Source of the DNA: Deltaproteobacteria bacterium
GTDB taxonomy: Bacteria > Desulfobacterota > Binatia > JACPRU01
Assembly: GCA_016189835.1 (NCBI GenBank)
Contig: JACPRU010000034.1
Coordinates: 1-49,652 of the forward strand
DNA length: 49,652 bases
Reading direction: 5' to 3'
The translations under genes were made by a program, and so were the position numbers. Shown one piece after another: positions 38,688-49,652 of this stretch. How positions within the stretch are numbered: the stretch's first letter is position 1; the number at the start of each line of letters is the position of its first letter. Under the pieces are notes generated by a model. It saw only the letters and a list, made by a program, of their open reading frames with translations. It ran no database searches and was not told the origin of the DNA.

Positions 38688-41338
38688 CGCTCGCTCGCCT
38701 CGCGCTTCGCCCGCTCGACCAGCTCGGCGAGCCGGCCGATCGCCTCGATCGGCGTCAGCGTCAGCGGATCGATCTCGCGCAGCGCATCGAGGATGGCCCG
38801 GCCCTCGGGCGACGGCGCGGCGAACAGACCGAGCTGACCCGCGCCTCGGCCGTGCGCGGCGAGGCGCGGCGCGCCGGCCTCGTCGTGCTCGCCCCGCTCG
38901 AGGTTGTGCAGGATCTCCTGCGCGCGGGCGATCACGCCGTCGGGCACGCCGGCGAGCCGGGCCACGTGGATGCCGTAGCTCTGGCTCGCCGGACCCGGGA
39001 CGATGCGCCGCAGGAAGATCACGTCGCCCTGCCACTCCTTCACCGCTACCGACGCGTTCGCCACCCGCTCGGCGGTCCGCGCCAGGTCGGTCAGCTCGTG
39101 GAAGTGCGTGGCGAACAGCGTCTTCGGCCGCGCCGGCGAGGCGTGCAGGTGCTCGGCGACCGCCCAGGCGATCGAGATGCCGTCGAACGTGCTGGTGCCG
39201 CGGCCGATCTCGTCGAGCACCACCAGCGAGCGCGGCGTCAGGTGCGCCAGGATGTGCGCCGTCTCCTTCATCTCGACCATGAACGTCGAATCGCCCGCGG
39301 CGAGGTCGTCGGCCGCGCCGACGCGCGTGAAGATGCGGTCGACGATGCCGATGCGCGCGCGCGACGCGGGCACGAAGCCGCCCATCTGCGCCATCAGCAC
39401 GACCAGCGCGTTCTGCCGGAGATAGGTCGACTTGCCCGCCATGTTCGGGCCGGTGAGCACGATCACCTGCGCGCGCTCGGGATCGAGGTCGGTGTCGTTC
39501 GGCACGAAGCGCCCGGGGGGCAGCGCGCGCTCGATCACCGGATGTCGGCCTTCGTGGATCTCGAGGACCGGGGAACGGTCGAGGCTCGGCCGCACGTAGC
39601 GGCCGTCGGCGGCGACCTCGGCGAGCGAGCGCAGGGCGTCGATCTCGGCGAGCGCGCCGGCGGTGGCGACGATCTCCGCGAGGCGCGCGGCCGCCTCGGC
39701 GACCAGCGCGGCGAACAGCTCCGCCTCGAGCGCCCGCAGGCGCTCCTCGGCGCCGAGCACCTTGGCCTCGTACTCCTTCAGCTGCGGCGTCACGAAGCGC
39801 TCGCCGCCCGCGATCGTCTGCTTGCGCTGATAGTCCTGCGGCACGAGCCGCAGGTTCGCCTTGGTGACCTCGATGTAGTAGCCGAAGACCTTGTTGTAGC
39901 GGACCTTGAGCGAGCCGATGCCGGTGCGCGAGCGCTCGCGCGACTCGAGCTCGGCGATCCAGCCCTTGCCGTCGTGACGGAGCGCGCGCAGCTCGTCGAC
40001 CGCGGGGGAATAGCCCGAGCGGACCAGGTCGCCCTGCTTCGCCGAGAGCGGCGGCACGTCGACCAGCGCGCGGGCGACGAGGTCGCGGAGATCGGCGAGC
40101 GGCGAGATCCCCGCGGCGAGCTCGCCGAGCAGCGTCGAGCGCGACGCGGCGAGCCGCGCCTGCGCGGCCTCCGCCCGTCCCAGCGCCTGGCGCAGCCGCA
40201 CCAGGTCGCGCGGCGACGCCGACCCGCCGCCGACGCGCCCCGCCAGGCGCTCGACGTCGCCGAGGCCGTCGAGCGACGCGGCGAGATCGTCGCGCAGCGC
40301 CGAGCTCTCGACCAGCTCCTCCACGGCGTCGAGGCGCCGGCCGATGCGCGCCGGGTCGAGCAGCGGATAGAGCAGCCAGCGGCGCAGCACGCGCGCCCCC
40401 ATCGGCGTGAGCGTGCGGTCGAGCACCGACAGCAACGACCCGGCCCGCTCGCCGCGGGCGTTCTCGACCAGCTCGAGGTTGCGCCGGCTGACCTCGTCGA
40501 CGACCAGGAACTCGGCGATCTCGTACGGCTGCGGCGCGCGCAGATGGGCGGTGCCGACGAGCTGCCCGTCGAGCACGCCGAGCAGCGCGCCGAGCGCGCC
40601 GGCGGCGAGCGGGTGGCGGCGCCAGAATTCGATCGCCGGCGACCCGCCGTGGCTCTCGAGCCAGCCGAGGAGACGGTCGGCGGAGAACTCGGCGGCGGGC
40701 AGCTCGCTGGTGCGCAGCGCCGCCGGCAGCCGCGCGGCGGCGGCCGGGGGCACCGATCCGGCGGCCATCACCACCTCGCGGGGCCGCAACCGGCCGAGCT
40801 CCTCGCCGAGCGACTCGAGCGAGTCGATCTCCGCGGCGCGCAGCTCTCCGGTCGACAGGTCGACGACGGCGAGCGCGGACCGCTCGCCGTGCGCGACCAC
40901 CGCGGCGAGGTAGCTCGGCGCCCGCGGGTCGAGGTTCTCCTCCTCGAGCACCGTGCCGGGCGTCACCACGCGCACCACCTTGCGCTCGACGATGCCCTTG
41001 GCCGTCGCCGGATCCTCGACCTGCTCGCAGATCGCCACCTTGAGGCCGTGCTCGAGGAGCTTCTGGACGTAGGGCTGGACCGAGTGGTGCGGCACGCCGC
41101 AGAGCGGGATGCGCGCCTCGTCGCCCTTGCTGCGCGAGGTCAGCGTCAGGTCGAGCAGGCGGCTCGCGCGCTCGGCGTCCTCGAAGAACATCTCGTAGAA
41201 GTCGCCGAGCCGGTAGAGCAGGATGGCGTCGGGATAGCGCTCCTTGACGCGCAAGTACTGCTGCACCATCGGCGTCAGCTTGACGACCGACGGCGGCTTG
41301 TCGGGAAGCCCGAGCGGCAGTCCGTGCTCCTCGCTCAC
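38684..41338 (-). CDS. mutS: DNA mismatch repair protein MutS
   Basis: 884 residues. Mismatch recognition starts near the N-terminus with YPDAILLYRLGDFYEMFFEDA, the phenylalanine-Glu (F-x-E) in GDFYEMF being the mismatch reader. The core and clamp domains follow, then the ABC ATPase with the P-loop LTGPNMAGKSTYLRQ, Walker B VVLDEIGRGTSTFDG and a conserved His in TLFATHFHEL. The length is usual. The start is GTG at 41338 (VSEEHGLPLG), overlapping the merR stop as GTGA. Translation is therefore coupled to a MerR-type regulator. mutL is not in the window. Confidence 0.97.
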   Translation of the reverse strand: MSEEHGLPLGLPDKPPSVVKLTPMVQQYLRVKERYPDAILLYRLGDFYEMFFEDAERASRLLDLTLTSRSKGDEARIPLCGVPHHSVQPYVQKLLEHGLKVAICEQVEDPATAKGIVERKVVRVVTPGTVLEEENLDPRAPSYLAAVVAHGERSALAVVDLSTGELRAAEIDSLESLGEELGRLRPREVVMAAGSVPPAAAARLPAALRTSELPAAEFSADRLLGWLESHGGSPAIEFWRRHPLAAGALGALLGVLDGQLVGTAHLRAPQPYEIAEFLVVDEVSRRNLELVENARGERAGSLLSVLDRTLTPMGARVLRRWLLYPLLDPARIGRRLDAVEELVESSALRDDLAASLDGLGDVERLAGRVGGGSASPRDLVRLRQALGRAEAAQARLAASRSTLLGELAAGISPLADLRDLVARALVDVPPLSAKQGDLVRSGYSPAVDELRALRHDGKGWIAELESRERSRTGIGSLKVRYNKVFGYYIEVTKANLRLVPQDYQRKQTIAGGERFVTPQLKEYEAKVLGAEERLRALEAELFAALVAEAAARLAEIVATAGALAEIDALRSLAEVAADGRYVRPSLDRSPVLEIHEGRHPVIERALPPGRFVPNDTDLDPERAQVIVLTGPNMAGKSTYLRQNALVVLMAQMGGFVPASRARIGIVDRIFTRVGAADDLAAGDSTFMVEMKETAHILAHLTPRSLVVLDEIGRGTSTFDGISIAWAVAEHLHASPARPKTLFATHFHELTDLARTAERVANASVAVKEWQGDVIFLRRIVPGPASQSYGIHVARLAGVPDGVIARAQEILHNLERGEHDEAGAPRLAAHGRGAGQLGLFAAPSPEGRAILDALREIDPLTLTPIEAIGRLAELVERAKREASER

Positions 41339-41838
41339 GCGCCGACCCGTCCTTCCCACCCGGCCGGCGCCCGGCGCGCGGGCCGAGCGGCCGCGGGGCG
41401 CACCGGCCCCCGGGCACCGGCCGGGAGCCGCGCGATGCGGCCGCGCAGACGGCGCACCAGGGGACCGAGCGCGATCGAGAACACGAACTGGCGCTCGAGC
41501 ACGTCGAGGATGCGGCGCCGATCGGCGGTGACCAGGAACAGGCGCTCGCCGTCGGTCACCAGCTTCTGCTCGCCGAGCGGATCGAGGACCTCGGGATACG
41601 CCTCGCGCAGCGCGGCCAGGCTCTTGCGGATCTTCTGCGGCTGCAAACCACGCTCGATCAGCGCCCGGACGACCGACAGCCGTACGAGGTCGAGAAAGGA
41701 ATAGCGCCGCCGCGAGCCGCGCCCGGCCGCTGGACGCGCCGAGGGCTTCACCAGGCCGATCTCGTCCCAGTACTGGATCTGGCGCGGCGTGACGCCGACG
41801 ATCCGGCAGGCGCCGGTGCTGGGAAACCCCTCGTCCAA
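41335..41838 (-). CDS. MerR-family transcriptional regulator
   Basis: 167 residues. The MerR winged-helix domain lies at about residues 8-80: CRIVGVTPRQIQYWDEIGLVKPS begins it, then RRRYSFLDLVRLSVVRALIERGL. The middle part is a helical linker (LRREAYPEVL...); the C-terminal 60 residues are arginine/alanine/proline rich with no effector motif, so this is not a metal or drug sensor of a known type. The start is TTG at 41838, preceded by GGAGGGAGGA; no ATG is available. It overlaps mutS as GTGA, and is the first gene of the minus-strand run. The perfect dyad at 41852-41871 just upstream is a candidate for its own binding site. Confidence 0.88.
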   Translation of the reverse strand: MDEGFPSTGACRIVGVTPRQIQYWDEIGLVKPSARPAAGRGSRRRYSFLDLVRLSVVRALIERGLQPQKIRKSLAALREAYPEVLDPLGEQKLVTDGERLFLVTADRRRILDVLERQFVFSIALGPLVRRLRGRIARLPAGARGPVRPAAARPARRAPAGWEGRVGA

Positions 41839-41851
41839 TCCTCCCTCCGCG

Positions 41852-41871
41852 AGAAAACACGAGTGTTTTCT
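41852..41871. promoter_or_regulatory. Perfect AT-rich dyad upstream of merR-mutS
   Basis: AGAAAACAC at 41852-41860 and GTGTTTTCT at 41863-41871, a perfect 9-2-9 inverted repeat, in otherwise GC-rich DNA. It ends 14 bp before the TTG start of the merR gene. MerR proteins bind dyads of about 19-20 bp inside a stretched promoter spacer, so it fits an autoregulatory operator; it could also be a short mRNA hairpin or shift the start region. I cannot see a -35/-10 pair clearly around it. Confidence 0.5.
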
Positions 41872-41989
41872 GGGTCGAGGATACGGAGGTCGCGCGCCGC
41901 GGTCAACTTCCGCGGGGTGGCGGGGGGTGGACGTGCCGCGGGGTGGACGGGGACGGCGCGCCGTGGCCGCTTCGCTGCGACGCTCGAAG

Positions 41990-42781
41990 ATGCTACGAAT
42001 TCAAGCAGTGAGTCGCCGCCCGCTGATCGGCATCTCCTCCTATCCGCGGACCCACTCCCGGATCGCCAACCGCGAGGTCTATCCCCTGCCCGCCAGCTAC
42101 GTCGACGCGGTGCGTGCCGCCGGCGGGATCCCGCTGATCCTGCCGCCGGGCGACGCCGATCCGCCGCGCATGCTCGACTCGCTCGACGGCTTGATCCTTT
42201 CCGGCGGCGGCGACGTGGCCCCGGAGCTTTACGCGGGCGGCCGTCACGAGACGATCTATGGAGTGTCCGAGGAGCGCGACGCCTTCGAGATCGAGCTCGC
42301 GCGCGCCGCGCTCGGCCACGACGATTTTCCCTTCTTGTGCATCTGTCGCGGCATGCAGGTCCTCAACGTGGCCCTCGGCGGCGACCTGCATGCTCACCTG
42401 CCCGACCTCGGCGAGAGCGGGGTCGAGCACCGGCTGCCGGAGAAGCTGCACACGCACCACCGAGCCGCGGTGGCACCGCAGAGCCGTCTCGCCGCGCTGC
42501 TCGGCGCCACCGACGTGAGCGTCTGCTCCTGGCATCACCAAGCAATCCGCACGCTCGCTCCCGGGTTGACGGCGGTGGCCTGGGCCGAGGACGGCATCGT
42601 CGAGGCGGTGGAGCACGAGAACCACCCGCTGTGCATCGCCGTCCAGTGGCATCCCGAGATGCAGATCGACGACCCCGCGCAGCGGCGCCTGTTTCACTCC
42701 TTCGTCGAGCTGGCCGGCAACGGCAAGAAAAGGGGTCGGGAGTCTTTTCCCGGTGGACTGGCCGGCAACGGCCGGCGCTGA
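41990..42781 (+). CDS. Class I glutamine amidotransferase-like hydrolase (peptidase C26, PuuD type)
   Basis: 263 residues, peptidase C26 family like gamma-glutamyl-GABA hydrolase. PLIGISSYPR is the N-terminal strand, DGLILSGGGDVAPELY the oxyanion region, the nucleophile is Cys119 in FLCICRGMQVLNVA, and the catalytic His is in AVQWHPE with Glu next to it. It probably hydrolyses a gamma-glutamyl amide, in polyamine breakdown or in purging gamma-glutamyl compounds. The start is ATG at 41990 or GTG at 42008; neither has a strong ribosome site. From about residue 240 on the sequence (LAGNGKKRGRESFPGGLAGNGRR) is made by a palindromic repeat, with ELAGNG duplicated, so the native protein probably ended earlier. 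Confidence 0.88.
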   Translation: MLRIQAVSRRPLIGISSYPRTHSRIANREVYPLPASYVDAVRAAGGIPLILPPGDADPPRMLDSLDGLILSGGGDVAPELYAGGRHETIYGVSEERDAFEIELARAALGHDDFPFLCICRGMQVLNVALGGDLHAHLPDLGESGVEHRLPEKLHTHHRAAVAPQSRLAALLGATDVSVCSWHHQAIRTLAPGLTAVAWAEDGIVEAVEHENHPLCIAVQWHPEMQIDDPAQRRLFHSFVELAGNGKKRGRESFPGGLAGNGRR

Positions 42782-42849
42782 GCAAAGGGGTCGGGTGTCT
42801 TTTCTCGCAGCGACCCGAAGGGTGCGTCGCAAGAAAGACTCCCGACCCC
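42710..42849. repeat. REP-like palindromic elements, copy 2 (three arms) with flanking 15-bp direct repeat
   Basis: Arms: GGGGTCGGGAGTC at 42732-42744, GGGGTCGGGTGTC (one mismatch) at 42787-42799, both plus, and the reverse complement GACTCCCGACCCC at 42837-42849. The second and third arms form a hairpin whose loop contains another smaller stem (GCGAC...GTCGC). The first arm lies inside a segment bounded by CTGGCCGGCAACGGC at 42710-42724 and 42758-42772, an exact 15-bp direct repeat with 48-bp period. The cluster sits between the convergent C26 hydrolase and nitroreductase genes and could terminate both transcripts. Confidence 0.8.
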
Positions 42850-42857
42850 TTTGCTCC

Positions 42858-44402
42858 TCAAGCCCTGGCGCGCGGCGCGGCCGGGACGCCGGCCGCGGTC
42901 AGGAACATGACGCCGTAGCGGCGTGGGTCGAGGCCGAAGAAGCGGGCCACGTCGTCGTCGAAGAACGTGAGCCCGGTGGCGCCGAGCTGCTGGGCGTAGG
43001 ACGCCAGGTAGAGGCGTCCGCCGCCGATGCCCCCGTCGAGCGTCGCCGCGCGGTAGCCGCGCGTGCCGAGGGCGCCGAGCACCGCGTCCAAGTCGGCGAT
43101 CGCGTAGACGTCGACCGCCGCGTCGGCGCCGAGCGCCTGGCCGAGCGCCAGGCGACCGGCCTCGCGGCGGTGCTCGCCGGCGACCAGCCGCTCGAGCGCC
43201 GCGGACTCCGGCCGCCAGCGGTACCCGCCCGGCGCGACACCCTCGACCGCGTGAACGACGAGATGGAGATCGACGAGCGAGCGGGATTCCTCGACGCGGT
43301 AGTCGGCAGCGAGCGGGGCGCAAGCGGCCTCGAGCAGCTGGGCGAGCGCGGTCCGCGAGACCGCACGGCGCGCGAAGATGCGAGTCGACCCGCGCCGCTC
43401 GACGACGATTTCCAGAGGATCGCCCGCCGCGGCGCGCTCGCCCCGGATCGCGACGAGGTCGCCGGCCACGGCGGGCGGCGCCGCCCGGGGAGCGTTCGCG
43501 GTCCAGCGTACGGCCTCGCCGCCGTCGTCGAGCACGCCAGCCTCGTGGGCCTCGCGGATCTCCCGGTAGTCGACCTCGCGCGCCGAGAGCGGCTCGGTCT
43601 CGAGGCGTAGCGGCGGCGGCTCCGCCGCGTTCGGCGCCGGCTCGCCCGCGGCGACGGCGCCGATAGGCACCAGCGCGATCACCCCCTCGCGCGCGGGATC
43701 GAGCGCGCACAGCCGCTCGATCGGACGGTCGGCGAATCCCAGCTTCACACTCGCCGTCCAGCCGTCGGCCGACGCCTGCGCGAGGAGTTGCGCGAGCACC
43801 GTGCCGCCGTCCCAGAACACGTGGCGATAAGCCCGCGCACGGTACTTCCAGGCGTTGCGCCAGTAGGTCGAGGCCAGCACCACCGTCAGCGGGGCACGCG
43901 CCACCGCGTCGGCGCCGCCGCACGCCGCGAGCACGGCCGCTCGCCAGTCTCCGCGACGCAGGCGGCGCAGCGAGAAGTCGTGCGGGCCGAAGTGGTAGAC
44001 TCCGGCGGCCATGTCGGGAAGCTCGCCGGCCACGAGGTAAGCGTCCACGTGGTAGAGCGCGCCGGTGCAGGGAGCGGCGCGAAAATCGTGCAGGCTCCCG
44101 TCGGCGATCCGCCGCCGGCGCAGGATGCCGAGCGAGCCGCGCAGCAGGCGGCCGAGCGCCGCGCGGTCGGGGATCTCCCCGGGGTCGCGACGCGGCGCCT
44201 GTCCGGCGATCGCATCGAGCGCGGGCAGCGCGGACCGCGCCGTCGAGCGGGGCAGCGCCTCGGCGTCGATGCCGCGGTAGATCTTGAACGGCAGCGGTAG
44301 ATTGTCCCAGTCGAGGTGATGCGGATGGCTCTGCAGCGAGTGCAGCGAGTGCTTGGTGGCCTCGTGGAAGGCGCGCGCCGCCGATCCGTCGTCGTTGGCC
44401 AT
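42858..44402 (-). CDS. SagB/ThcOx-family double nitroreductase-domain dehydrogenase
   Basis: 514 residues with two tandem FMN-dependent nitroreductase-like domains, about 60-285 (ACTGALYHVDAYLVAGELPDM, LTVVLASTYWRNAWKYRARAY, FWDGGTVLAQLLAQA) and about 290-510 (RRGSTRIFARRAVSRTALAQLLEAA, GIGGGRLYLASYAQQLGATGLTFF). This form of SagB/ThcOx-like protein occurs across bacteria, with and without azoline-oxidising neighbours. It would oxidise a heterocycle precursor or reduce a nitro or quinone compound using FMN. No YcaO cyclodehydratase, precursor peptide or transporter is near, so a peptide-modification role is unsupported. The start is ATG at 44402 (MANDDGS...), preceded by GAGGG; an upstream ATG at 44426 has no site. 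Convergent with the C26 hydrolase gene. Confidence 0.88.
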   Translation of the reverse strand: MANDDGSAARAFHEATKHSLHSLQSHPHHLDWDNLPLPFKIYRGIDAEALPRSTARSALPALDAIAGQAPRRDPGEIPDRAALGRLLRGSLGILRRRRIADGSLHDFRAAPCTGALYHVDAYLVAGELPDMAAGVYHFGPHDFSLRRLRRGDWRAAVLAACGGADAVARAPLTVVLASTYWRNAWKYRARAYRHVFWDGGTVLAQLLAQASADGWTASVKLGFADRPIERLCALDPAREGVIALVPIGAVAAGEPAPNAAEPPPLRLETEPLSAREVDYREIREAHEAGVLDDGGEAVRWTANAPRAAPPAVAGDLVAIRGERAAAGDPLEIVVERRGSTRIFARRAVSRTALAQLLEAACAPLAADYRVEESRSLVDLHLVVHAVEGVAPGGYRWRPESAALERLVAGEHRREAGRLALGQALGADAAVDVYAIADLDAVLGALGTRGYRAATLDGGIGGGRLYLASYAQQLGATGLTFFDDDVARFFGLDPRRYGVMFLTAAGVPAAPRARA

Positions 44403-44447
44403 CGCCCTCGCTTTAGCTCCGCGCATCGCGGATGATAAGCGGCCAGA

Positions 44448-44843
44448 ATGAAAAACAAGGTCACCAAGCCGGAAGAGGAATGGCAGCGGCAGCTCACCCC
44501 CGAGCAGTACGCCGTCACCCGCCGGAAGGCGACGGAGCGTGCATTCAGCGGTGAATACTGGAACTGCCACGAGGACGGCACCTACCGCTGCGTGTGCTGC
44601 GGCGCGGCGCTCTTCCGCTCCGACACGAAGTTCGAATCCGGCAGCGGTTGGCCGAGCTTCTGGACTCCTTGCTCCGAGGAGGCCGTGACCACCGAGGTGG
44701 ACCCGAGCCACGGCATGCGCCGCACCGAAGTGCTGTGCGCGAAGTGCTACGCGCACCTGGGCCACGTCTTCGAGGACGGGCCGCAGCCGACCGGCCTTCG
44801 CTACTGCATCAACTCGGCGGCGCTGAAGCTCGACCGGAAGTGA
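44448..44843 (+). CDS. msrB: Peptide-methionine (R)-S-oxide reductase MsrB
   Basis: 131 residues, normal length. It reduces the R-diastereomer of methionine sulfoxide in proteins. Zinc is held by Cys48/Cys51 ([10 protein letters not shown]) and Cys97/Cys100 (LCAKCYAH). [11 protein letters not shown] is the family signature, and the catalytic Cys120 is in [10 protein letters not shown]. There is no signal peptide, so it works in the cytoplasm. The start is ATG at 44448. Its stop overlaps the GTG of the next gene (GTGA), so a periplasmic dehydrogenase is co-translated with a cytoplasmic repair enzyme. The gene is divergent from the nitroreductase, with 45 bp between them. Confidence 0.97.
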   Translation: MKNKVTKPEEEWQRQLTPEQYAVTRRKATERAFSGEYWNCHEDGTYRCVCCGAALFRSDTKFESGSGWPSFWTPCSEEAVTTEVDPSHGMRRTEVLCAKCYAHLGHVFEDGPQPTGLRYCINSAALKLDRK

Positions 44844-45973
44844 GCGGCGCGAGGCTCCAGTGCGCGTTCGGCGCTCTGCTCGCGGCCTGGCTGCTGACCG
44901 GGGGTGCCGCGCGCGCGCAGCCGTCCGCCGAGCGCTATCCGCTCCAGACCATCAGACTCCCGGCCGGCTTTCGCATCAACCTGTTCGCCGGCGGCGCGGT
45001 GAATCCGCGGCAGATGGCGCTCGGGGCCAAGGGCACCCTGTTCGTCGGCACGCTGCGCGCCGGAGCGGTCTACGCGGTCGTCGACCGCGACCGGGACGGC
45101 GTGGCCGACGACGGCATGGTGCTGCTGTCGGGGCTCGTGGCGCCGAACGGCGTGGCGGTCCGCGAGGGCGCGCTCTACGTCGCCGACGCCTGGCGGATCC
45201 TGCGCTACGACGACATCGAGCGCGATCTCGAGCATCCGCCGAAGCCGGTCGTGGTCTACGAGGGCTACCCGCACGACGCCCATCACGGCTGGAAGTTCAT
45301 CGGCTTCGGCCCGGACGGCTTCCTCTACGTCCCGGTCGGCGCGCCCTGCAACGTCTGCGAGCGCGACCCGCCCTATGCCTCGATCACGCGCCTGAAGCCC
45401 GACGGCACCGGCCTCGAAGTCTTCGCGCGCGGCGTACGCAACAGCGTCGGCTTCGACTGGGATCCGAACACCCGGGAGCTGTGGTTCACCGACAACGGCC
45501 GCGACCGCCTCGGCGACGACCTGCCCTCCGACGAGCTGAACCACGCGCCGAAGGCCGGCATGCACTTCGGCTTTCCCTACTGCCACGCCAAGGGGCTCGC
45601 CGATCCGCAGTTCGGCAAGGGCCAGGACTGCTCGGAGTACACGCCCGGCGAGATCGACCTCGGGCCGCACGTGGCCGCGCTCGGCATGCGCTTCTATACG
45701 GGGGAGACGTTCCCCGAGGAGTACCGCGGCCAGATCTTCATCGCCGAGCACGGCTCGTGGGACCGCTCGAAGCCGATCGGCTATCGCCTGGCGGTGGCGC
45801 GTCCGGCCGAGACCGGCGCCAGGCGCCTCGAGACCTTCGCCGAGGGATGGCTCGGGCCGAACGGCAAGGCCTGGGGCCGCCCGGTCGACCTCCTGGTCGC
45901 GCCGGACGGCGCCCTGCTCGTCTCCGACGACACCGCCGGGGCGATCTACCGCATCACCTACGGCGGGAAGTAG
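44840..45973 (+). CDS. Exported PQQ-type sugar dehydrogenase-like beta-propeller (sorbosone dehydrogenase family)
   Basis: 377 residues with an N-terminal signal sequence ([21 protein letters not shown], cleavage expected near AQPSA), hence periplasmic. The body is a six-bladed beta-propeller of the soluble aldose/L-sorbosone dehydrogenase type, with repeats such as [58 protein letters not shown] and [14 protein letters not shown]. Four cysteines (CNVC, YCHAKG, GQDC) are those expected of this subfamily. PQQ and Ca2+ binding is family knowledge; the active-site residues cannot be proved by reading. Start is GTG at 44840, overlapping the msrB stop. It ends 51 bp before a strong -35 box of the next gene. 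Confidence 0.86.
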   Translation: MSGARLQCAFGALLAAWLLTGGAARAQPSAERYPLQTIRLPAGFRINLFAGGAVNPRQMALGAKGTLFVGTLRAGAVYAVVDRDRDGVADDGMVLLSGLVAPNGVAVREGALYVADAWRILRYDDIERDLEHPPKPVVVYEGYPHDAHHGWKFIGFGPDGFLYVPVGAPCNVCERDPPYASITRLKPDGTGLEVFARGVRNSVGFDWDPNTRELWFTDNGRDRLGDDLPSDELNHAPKAGMHFGFPYCHAKGLADPQFGKGQDCSEYTPGEIDLGPHVAALGMRFYTGETFPEEYRGQIFIAEHGSWDRSKPIGYRLAVARPAETGARRLETFAEGWLGPNGKAWGRPVDLLVAPDGALLVSDDTAGAIYRITYGGK

Positions 45974-46023
45974 CCGAGCGGGGGCGGGGGTGATCCCGCC
46001 GCGGAGAACTCCTAACGAACCGC

Positions 46024-46050
46024 TTGACATAGGCGATTCCGTCGAATAAC
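46024..46050 (+). promoter_or_regulatory. Probable sigma-70 promoter of the Lrp/AsnC gene
   Basis: A consensus -35 box TTGACA is at 46024-46029. The best -10 candidate is in GAATAAC (about 46044-46050), spacing about 15-16 bp, so slightly short. The ATG follows at 46078, leaving a short leader. This AT-richer 60 bp stands out from the flanks. It probably drives the regulator and, by read-through, gltB. Confidence 0.5.
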
Positions 46051-46077
46051 TGTTCGGCACTTTCGGGGTTTTACCTT

Positions 46078-46638
46078 ATGAAATTCGGCGAGGACACGGA
46101 CATCGAGCTCGACGACATCGATCTCGGCATCCTCTCCGTGCTGCAGGAGAACTGCCGGACGTCGCTCGCCAAGATCGGCGAGCAGGTCGGGCTGTCGGCT
46201 CCGTCGGTGATCGAGCGGGTGAAGAAGCTCGAGGACAGCGGCGTGATCCGCGGCTACCACGCGATCCTCGACGCGCGCCGCCTCGGCATGGACATCACCG
46301 CCTTCATCGGCGTGTACGTCAGCCACCCGCGGTCGATCGGCGGCTTCGAGAGCGAGGTCGAGACCATCGAGGACGTCCTCGAGTGCCACCACGTCACCGG
46401 CAGCTACACCCTGCTGCTCAAGGTGAAGACCCCGAACACGTCCTCGCTCGAGGCGCTGATCAGCCGGCTGCGCTCGATCAACGGCGTCGAGAAGACCGAG
46501 ACGATGGTGGTGCTCTCGACGCACACCGAGCGATCGCGGCTGAAGCTGCCGGGGGCTCCCGCCCGGCCGCTCGGCGTCGAGGCGGCGCCCGCCGACAAGC
46601 GGGCTCGGCGCAACGGACATCGCCTGGCACGGGGTTGA
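46078..46638 (+). CDS. Lrp/AsnC-family transcriptional regulator
   Basis: 186 residues. An acidic N-terminus ([14 protein letters not shown]) precedes the winged-helix domain, with [28 protein letters not shown] forming the HTH, about residues 30-57. The C-terminal RAM domain, about 80-155, holds the ligand site and the oligomer surface ([40 protein letters not shown]). A tail of 30 residues beyond the usual about 150 is basic and alanine-rich. The family responds to amino acids, often leucine, and often controls itself and its neighbour. gltB follows 4 bp after its stop, so regulation of glutamate synthase is the natural inference, as E. coli Lrp activates gltBDF. The ligand is unknown. Confidence 0.93.
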   Translation: MKFGEDTDIELDDIDLGILSVLQENCRTSLAKIGEQVGLSAPSVIERVKKLEDSGVIRGYHAILDARRLGMDITAFIGVYVSHPRSIGGFESEVETIEDVLECHHVTGSYTLLLKVKTPNTSSLEALISRLRSINGVEKTETMVVLSTHTERSRLKLPGAPARPLGVEAAPADKRARRNGHRLARG

Positions 46639-46642
46639 CGCC

Positions 46643-49652
<3,010 letters not shown>

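Noticed and set aside
42858-44402. Thiazole/oxazole-modified microcin (TOMM) biosynthesis cluster
   Set aside because: Only a SagB-like protein is present; there is no YcaO, no partner protein, no precursor peptide and no exporter in the neighbourhood.
46625-46638. A sequence like a sigma-54 -24/-12 promoter (TGGCACGGGGTTGAC) at the end of the Lrp gene before gltB
   Set aside because: The -12 GC is replaced by AC and the spacer is not right, it is inside the coding sequence, and it leaves no room before the gltB ATG at 46643.

Overview
The window is a very GC-rich bacterial chromosome segment that is densely coding. Starts are often GTG or TTG, and many genes join through ATGA, GTGA or TTGA overlaps. 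The minus-strand run merR, mutS, amiC, glnD, xerD, site-2 protease, trpS, scpA, scpB, rluB, initiator tRNA resembles gene orders known from deltaproteobacterial-grade lineages (Desulfobacterota, Binatota, Myxococcota). A class III-type PHA synthase, an acyl-CoA dehydrogenase and several SDR enzymes suggest an aerobic or facultative heterotroph. This taxonomic placement is inference; there is no rRNA gene in the window.

Layout. 1-3455: an O-acetylhomoserine sulfhydrylase (cut at the left edge), a rhodanese-type sulfurtransferase, an unassigned radical SAM enzyme and a half-size GDT1-type cation exporter. 3560-5362: lepA. 5411-15452 (minus): an exopolysaccharide block read from mtnP and a PfkB kinase through GT2, an FmdB zinc ribbon, two GT4 enzymes, a polyprenyl-phosphate sugar-1-phosphate transferase, ugd, UDP-xylose synthase and a second NAD-sugar epimerase. 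It can make and assemble a glucuronate/xylose-containing repeat unit, but has no flippase, polymerase or export gene here. 15611-17805: rlmN and a fumarylacetoacetate-hydrolase-family enzyme. 18011-20745 (plus): SDR, a small coiled-coil protein, PHA synthase and a GNAT. 20767-29140 (minus): two hydrolases, a carboxymuconolactone decarboxylase-like protein, a 1280-residue hybrid histidine kinase, another SDR and an acyl-CoA dehydrogenase. 29380-41838 (minus): the housekeeping run from merR to tRNA-fMet. 41990-46638: a class I glutamine amidotransferase-like hydrolase, a double-domain SagB-like nitroreductase, msrB with a secreted beta-propeller dehydrogenase, and an Lrp/AsnC regulator. 46643 to the right edge: gltB, cut off.

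The less ordinary content is in the non-coding signal. One palindromic repeat family (core GGGGTCGGGAGTC) sits at two loci 37 kb apart and in both has entered the 3' end of a gene. A second hairpin family occurs at 7383-7449 and 16722-16778 and shares an identical 16-bp block. A perfect AT-rich dyad precedes merR-mutS. The rluB reading frame stops inside the anticodon loop of the adjacent initiator tRNA. The tryptophanyl-tRNA synthetase carries the exact four-cysteine spacing known for an iron-sulfur cluster in the Thermotoga enzyme. I did not find a phage-defence island, CRISPR array, transposase or clear RiPP cluster.
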